Source: UBA9300 sp964577305
GTDB taxonomy: Bacteria; Bacteroidota; Bacteroidia; Bacteroidales; VadinHA17
Assembly (NCBI GenBank): GCA_964577305.1
Contig: CAZNYS010000022.1
Location: 1 to 48,604 of the forward strand
Length of the DNA: 48,604 nt
Direction of reading: 5' to 3'
Part shown: piece after piece, positions 44,518 to 48,604 of the stretch
Layout: each line of letters begins with the position of its first letter
How positions within the stretch are numbered: position 1 is the first letter of the stretch
The notes under the pieces: generated by a model
Told to the model about the DNA's origin: nothing
Databases searched by the model: none
The model's input: the letters and a program-made list of their open reading frames with translations, nothing else
Position numbers and translations under genes: made by a program

Positions 44518-46768
44518 ATTTGAACTTGTGAAATATAAAAAACCTAAAAAGTTCCCATATTATAAACAACTGGATGCCATGGACTGCGGCCCGTCCTGCC
44601 TCAGGATGATCGCAAAGTATTACGGGAAGGCCTATAGTCTGGAATACCTGAGATCAAGATCATATATCACCAACCGGGGAGTATCAATGCTCGGTATAAG
44701 TGATGCTGCGGAATCAATTGGGTTAAGGACAAGGGGATACAGACTTACCTGGGAGGAACTGCGTGATGAAGTGCCGCTGCCCTGCATTGTCCATTGGAAA
44801 CAGAGACATTTTGTAGTAGTATATGATATAGTAAAAAAGAAATCGATATTCGGTAAAGGAAAAGCAAAAGGCGAAGAAATTGTTAAGGTGGCCGACCCTG
44901 CTTCCGGTTTGCTGAAATATAAAAAGGATGAATTCCTCAAATGCTGGTTGTCAATAAAGAAGGAGGAAAATGAAGGTGCAGTTTTATTGCTCGAGCCTAC
45001 ACCTGACTTTTACAGATCGGAAGATGAGGCAGGAAAGAAACTTAAATTCACTTACCTTATCGATTATGTCAGGCCTTATAAGAAATATCTGGTTCAACTG
45101 GCACTGGGAATGCTGACAGGCAGTATTATCAGCCTTATATTCCCTTACCTGACACAGTCGGTGGTTGACATAGGCATCGGTAATTCAAACCTGTCTTTCG
45201 TACTGATGGTTTTGATAGCCCAGGTAGTGCTCACTTTCGGACAAACGGCAAACGGGCTTATAAGGAACTGGATAATGCTTCATGTAACAACAAGGGTTAG
45301 CATAGCCCTGATAACTGACTTTCTTATCAAGCTTATGAAGCTGCCTATAGCTTTCTTTGATAGTAAAGTCATTGGCGATCTGATGCAGCGTATCCAGGAC
45401 CATAACAGGATACAGACTTTCCTGACACGTTCACTCATCAATATTGTCTTTTCTGTAATTACCCTTATAATTTATGCTATTGTTCTTGCCGGTTACCATC
45501 CCATATTACTCGGTGTTTTTATTCTGGGCAGCATAATGTATATCTCATGGGTCATTCTGTTTCTTAAAAAACGGAAGGAAATTGATTATAAAAGATTCCA
45601 GCAAATGTCAGCCAATAAAAGCAGCATAGTACAGATGGTAAACGGTATGCAGGAAATCAAACTGAATGCCTGTGAGAAGCAAAAAAGATGGGAGTGGGAA
45701 GGAATACAGGCAAGACTTTACCGTGTTAGTATAAAAGGGCTGGCCCTGAACCAGAACCAGCAACTCGGGGCAACGCTGATTAACCAGGTAAAGGATCTGT
45801 TTATCTCATTTTTATCAGCTAAAGCTGTTATTATGGGAGATATGACCCTCGGGATGATGATGGCGGTACAGTATATAATAGGGCAATTAAATGCACCTAT
45901 TCAACAGTTCATAGGTTTTACACAGGAAGTACAGGATGCCAGGATAAGCATGGAGCGCCTGGGAGAGATACACGATAAGGAGGATGAAGAAACACCTGAG
46001 GAGAATAAGATTAAAGAAATACCACCGGGAAAAGAAATATGCCTGAACAATATCATGTTCCAGTATGAAGGCCCGCATTCTGAGAAGGTGCTTAATATGA
46101 TAAGCTCAGTAGTACCCGCCAGAAAAGTTACGGCCATAGTTGGTACAAGTGGGAGCGGTAAAACCACTCTGATGAAACTGACACTAAGGTTTTATTCTCC
46201 CATTGAAGGACAGATTGACCTTGGAGGGATATCACTTGCCAGGTACAGCGAGTCGAACTGGAGAAAACGTTGTGGGGTGGTAATGCAGGAAGGTTATATT
46301 TTTTCGGATACAATTCTGAGAAATATTGGCGTTATAGATGACATCCCTGACCAGGAAAAGGTTTCGGAAGCTGCCCGGACTGCCAATATTGACGAATTTA
46401 TTGAGTCACTTCCAATGGGTTATAATACCATTATCGGTGATCAGGGTCATGGACTGAGCACAGGACAGAAGCAACGAATACTGATTGCAAGGGCCGTTTA
46501 CAAAGACCCTGATTATTTGTTTTTTGATGAAGCCACCAATGCACTGGATGCAAATAATGAAAGGATTATTATGAATAACCTGCAACGGTTTTTCAGGGGG
46601 CGGACGGTTGTAATAATTGCACACAGGCTAAGTACCGTTAAGGAAGCTGATAAAATTATTGTGCTTGAAAGTGGAAGGATAACCGAAGAAGGGACACATG
46701 CAGAATTGGTTAAATTAAGAGGAGCTTATTATAACCTGATCAAAGACCAGTTGGAACTTGGAAATTGA
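44498..46768 (+). CDS. C39-peptidase ABC exporter (PCAT)
   Basis: A 756-residue transporter that cuts double-glycine leaders and exports the core across the inner membrane. The N-terminal C39 peptidase has Cys30 (DAMDCGPSCL), His104 (WKQRHFVVVYD) and Asp133. A six-helix membrane domain spans about 180-460. The ATPase has GTSGSGKTT at 549-557, signature LSTGQ at 653-657 (usually LSGGQ), Walker B YLFFDEATNAL and H-loop IIAHRLST. No ATG precedes the C39 domain: TTG at 44498 or GTG at 44528 must be the start. HlyD follows 23 bp later. It is the obvious exporter of peptides 1-3. Confidence 0.95.
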   Translation: MPSIKNEFELVKYKKPKKFPYYKQLDAMDCGPSCLRMIAKYYGKAYSLEYLRSRSYITNRGVSMLGISDAAESIGLRTRGYRLTWEELRDEVPLPCIVHWKQRHFVVVYDIVKKKSIFGKGKAKGEEIVKVADPASGLLKYKKDEFLKCWLSIKKEENEGAVLLLEPTPDFYRSEDEAGKKLKFTYLIDYVRPYKKYLVQLALGMLTGSIISLIFPYLTQSVVDIGIGNSNLSFVLMVLIAQVVLTFGQTANGLIRNWIMLHVTTRVSIALITDFLIKLMKLPIAFFDSKVIGDLMQRIQDHNRIQTFLTRSLINIVFSVITLIIYAIVLAGYHPILLGVFILGSIMYISWVILFLKKRKEIDYKRFQQMSANKSSIVQMVNGMQEIKLNACEKQKRWEWEGIQARLYRVSIKGLALNQNQQLGATLINQVKDLFISFLSAKAVIMGDMTLGMMMAVQYIIGQLNAPIQQFIGFTQEVQDARISMERLGEIHDKEDEETPEENKIKEIPPGKEICLNNIMFQYEGPHSEKVLNMISSVVPARKVTAIVGTSGSGKTTLMKLTLRFYSPIEGQIDLGGISLARYSESNWRKRCGVVMQEGYIFSDTILRNIGVIDDIPDQEKVSEAARTANIDEFIESLPMGYNTIIGDQGHGLSTGQKQRILIARAVYKDPDYLFFDEATNALDANNERIIMNNLQRFFRGRTVVIIAHRLSTVKEADKIIVLESGRITEEGTHAELVKLRGAYYNLIKDQLELGN

Positions 46769-46791
46769 AAAAACTGATTTAATACCTGGTG

Positions 46792-48084
46792 ATGCCGGTA
46801 GAAGAACGGGAAAATATATACAGTGCTGAAACAAATGATATAATGAAAAGCATACCCGGGCGTTTAATCCGCTGGGGTATGTCATTGTTTTTCTTATTTC
46901 TGATTATACTTTTTGTTGGTGGTATTTTGTTTAAGTCGCCGGGCAAAATAACTATTCCAGTAATAATAACATCAAATAACCCACCTGCAATAATAAAAGC
47001 CGTAAAAGGAGGTAATATTGAGATACTTCTGCCGGATGAATCTTCTGAGGTAAAAAAGGGTGAGATAATAGCGGTCATCGAAAACAGGGCAAAAACAGAG
47101 GACATTTATGCCCTGACAGGTATTATTGAAAGTATTGGAAATTTCGATTGGGACAGCCTCATATATGCTGATGTTCTTCCAAAAAATCCTTCACTGGGAG
47201 AAGTTCAGGGCAGCTATATTTCATTTCAAAAGGAATTCAACAGGTTCAGGTACTATATCGAGCAGGGTTTTCTGGAGAATCAGATCAGATTGCTCAAGCA
47301 ACAGCTTATAAAACAGGATGAGTACCAGAAAAAACTCCTTGAACAGCACGAATTTCAGAAAAACGAACTGGATTTAGTCATCAAAGGTTTTGAAAGAGAC
47401 TCATTATTGTATTCCGGAGGATATATTACAATTCCTGAATATGAACGATCAAAGCGAGATATTATTCAGAAGAAATCAGCATTTAAAGGTTTTGAAGCTT
47501 CATTGATAAATAATGAACTGGGCAGGCTCAGGCTTGAGGAAAGTATTATACAGATGAAGATGCAGCTTGATCAGGAAAAAATGCAGTATAGGATTAATCT
47601 TGATGAAAAACTCAAGGTACTTAAATCGGCAATTGATCAATGGCAAGAACAGTATGTTCTTAAGAGTCATGCAGACGGTATAATAACTTATACACGTTAC
47701 TGGAGCGAGAATCAATCAGTAAGTGCAGGAGATATAATTGCTACTGTAGTACCCTCGGAGGTCAGTTCAATAGTAGGCAAAGCATATATACCTGTTTCAG
47801 AAATAGGTAAGGTAAAAGAAGGATTAAATGTAAGTATAAGCCTGCCCGGTTATCCATATATGGAATATGGAAAGCTGAGCGGGATTATAAAAAGCATATC
47901 ACTTGTTCCTGACAAGGAGGGATATGTAGCAAATATAAGTTTACCGGAAGGAATGAAAACAACATATGGAAGGGAACTGGATTTTATCCAGGAAATAAGC
48001 GGCACAGCGGAAGTAATTACTGAAGAAAGATCAATTCTTTCCGGGTTTATCGAACCGTTGAAGTCGATATTGAAGATTGAATAA
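46792..48084 (+). CDS. HlyD-family membrane fusion protein
   Basis: A 430-residue periplasmic adaptor of a type I-like exporter. One membrane helix lies near residues 28-46 (WGMSLFFLFLIILFVGGIL). A biotinyl-lipoyl half-motif follows (VKGGNIEILLPDESSEVKKGEIIA), then a long alpha-hairpin coiled coil from about 130 to 290. The second lipoyl half and beta barrel are HADGIITYTRYWSENQSVSAGDIIA and PVSEIGKVKEGLNVSISLPG. The ATG at 46792 is preferred over a GTG one codon upstream. It is in an operon with the exporter. A TolC-like channel is not in the window and must be encoded elsewhere. Confidence 0.93.
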   Translation: MPVEERENIYSAETNDIMKSIPGRLIRWGMSLFFLFLIILFVGGILFKSPGKITIPVIITSNNPPAIIKAVKGGNIEILLPDESSEVKKGEIIAVIENRAKTEDIYALTGIIESIGNFDWDSLIYADVLPKNPSLGEVQGSYISFQKEFNRFRYYIEQGFLENQIRLLKQQLIKQDEYQKKLLEQHEFQKNELDLVIKGFERDSLLYSGGYITIPEYERSKRDIIQKKSAFKGFEASLINNELGRLRLEESIIQMKMQLDQEKMQYRINLDEKLKVLKSAIDQWQEQYVLKSHADGIITYTRYWSENQSVSAGDIIATVVPSEVSSIVGKAYIPVSEIGKVKEGLNVSISLPGYPYMEYGKLSGIIKSISLVPDKEGYVANISLPEGMKTTYGRELDFIQEISGTAEVITEERSILSGFIEPLKSILKIE

Positions 48085-48172
48085 GATAAGAGTAGTGTCT
48101 TTTGTTTATAACTTTAACATTTCAACACCTAAACATCTAAACAATTAAACAAAACTACCTTCCTGGTATTCC

Positions 48173-48279
48173 AATGCAGATTAATGCAGAAAAATGCAGA
48201 TATTTTCAGTTTTGTGTAGAAGAATGAAGAAAAATTCTGTCCCTAATAGGAAAGTAATTCCGAACTTTGTATATGTCTG
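48173..48279 (+). promoter_or_regulatory. Decamer-array promoter of cassette 4
   Basis: Six units fill 48173-48232: AATGCAGATT, AATGCAGAAA, AATGCAGATA, TTTTCAGTTT, TGTGTAGAAG, AATGAAGAAA. The -7-like box GAACTTTG is at 48262-48269 inside TTCCGAACTTTGTATATGTC, exactly 30 bases after the array end, as at 38525. The first two units match the remnant in peptide gene 1. Confidence 0.75.
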
Positions 48280-48328
48280 ACAGCAAAATGCAATAATGAT
48301 ATCAAGAATTATTATCTGAGAAGCAAAA

Positions 48329-48586
48329 GGCAGGAAGCATTAAGTCTGTCTAACAACCAGCTTCCTGCCGGACCTTCTCCCAAAAAAGAAAGGAGGTGAT
48401 GTGACAAAGATAGAGAAAATTTGACTAAGAGACTGAGAGACTCGGAGAGGTTGTGACAAAGGGAATTTCAAATATAAATACCCGGTTTAAAAATTCGAAA
48501 ATTCATCCTGGTTTTTCAGTTATAAAAACTTCTATAAAATATTGGAAGAAGCCTTTGAAATGATAAATAAGGCATTCAAAAATTAG
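48329..48586 (+). promoter_or_regulatory. Conserved structured leader of peptide 4
   Basis: Hairpin GGCAGGAAGC (48329-48338) with GCTTCCTGCC (48360-48369), then CCTTCTCCCAAAAAAG and AAAGGAGGTGATGTGACAAAGATA (48389-48412). An insertion of about 100 bp relative to the other copies follows. The second block CTTTGAAATGATAAATAAGG (48553-48572) has a short frame MINKAFKN ending at 48586. The hairpin arms match those overlapping the VKOR stop, although no VKOR gene precedes this copy. Confidence 0.7.
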
Positions 48587-48604
48587 TTATTAACTTAAAA
48601 ACTT

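Larger units (their letters stand above)
48085..48604. other. Regulatory region of a fourth cassette, gene beyond the edge
   Basis: No gene is complete in these 520 bases. They hold A/T-rich sequence, the array promoter (48173-48279) and the full structured leader (48329-48586). By the spacing in the other copies, the ATG of a fourth peptide is expected within about 10 bases beyond the right edge. Confidence 0.75.

Overview
The window reads as chromosomal DNA of a Bacteroidota bacterium, most likely in or near the Bacteroidales. The evidence is a murF-alanine racemase fusion gene, a gldB-type gliding lipoprotein next to nadE, PorT-like outer-membrane barrels, DUF1573 repeats, MeaB, carboxypeptidase-regulatory/TonB-plug proteins, 6-bladed beta-propeller lipoproteins and AAA ATPases with C-terminal DUF4143. 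No rRNA, tRNA, CRISPR array or transposase gene was recognised.

Positions 1 to about 24,000 are mostly core genes: an acidic hypothetical protein (cut by the left edge), thymidine kinase, murF-alr, a Crp/Fnr regulator, NAD+ synthase, a PorT-like barrel, GldB, a 2x[4Fe-4S] ferredoxin, an M20 amidohydrolase, a large peptidase-like/TolB-like/barrel protein, a DUF1573 protein, MeaB, a TlpA-like lipoprotein, an S9 peptidase, a PagL-like deacylase, a two-component system and a divergent secreted coiled-coil protein. Positions 24,500 to 31,000 hold a 1238-residue plug-domain protein and two tandem propeller lipoproteins.

Positions 31,000 to 48,604 form an accessory island. Its core is a repeated cassette: a small double-glycine-leader peptide with a cysteine-rich core, followed by its own 6-bladed propeller lipoprotein. 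Three cassettes are present (peptides at 34676, 38780 and 42828), and the leader of a fourth runs off the right edge. Among them are a VKOR-thioredoxin fusion with a C39-like N-terminus, a C39-peptidase ABC exporter and an HlyD-type adaptor. Together these look like a route that cuts peptides at Gly-Gly, oxidises their cysteines and exports them, with a lipoprotein partner made for each peptide. No radical-SAM, LanM or YcaO modification enzyme is visible.

Regulation is unusually legible. Three promoters share an array of six 10-bp units (consensus near AATGCAGAWW), placed 30-31 bp from a GAAmTTTG -7-like box. Three peptide leaders share a hairpin, a block containing AAAGGAGGTGAT or a one-base variant (a near-perfect match to the 16S anti-Shine-Dalgarno), and a second block that encodes a tiny MINK... 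open frame just before the peptide gene. Long hairpins separate peptide from lipoprotein in cassettes 2 and 3.

The island is also rearranging. It holds three AAA/DUF4143 ATPase genes and a decayed fourth, two propeller-gene remnants, a 153-bp MITE-like element, 110-120 bp direct repeats flanking one ATPase gene, and several families of palindrome-rich intergenic repeats. Peptide 1 appears to have lost its promoter by fusion to two units of the decamer array. All functional statements are inferred from sequence; no searches were run.
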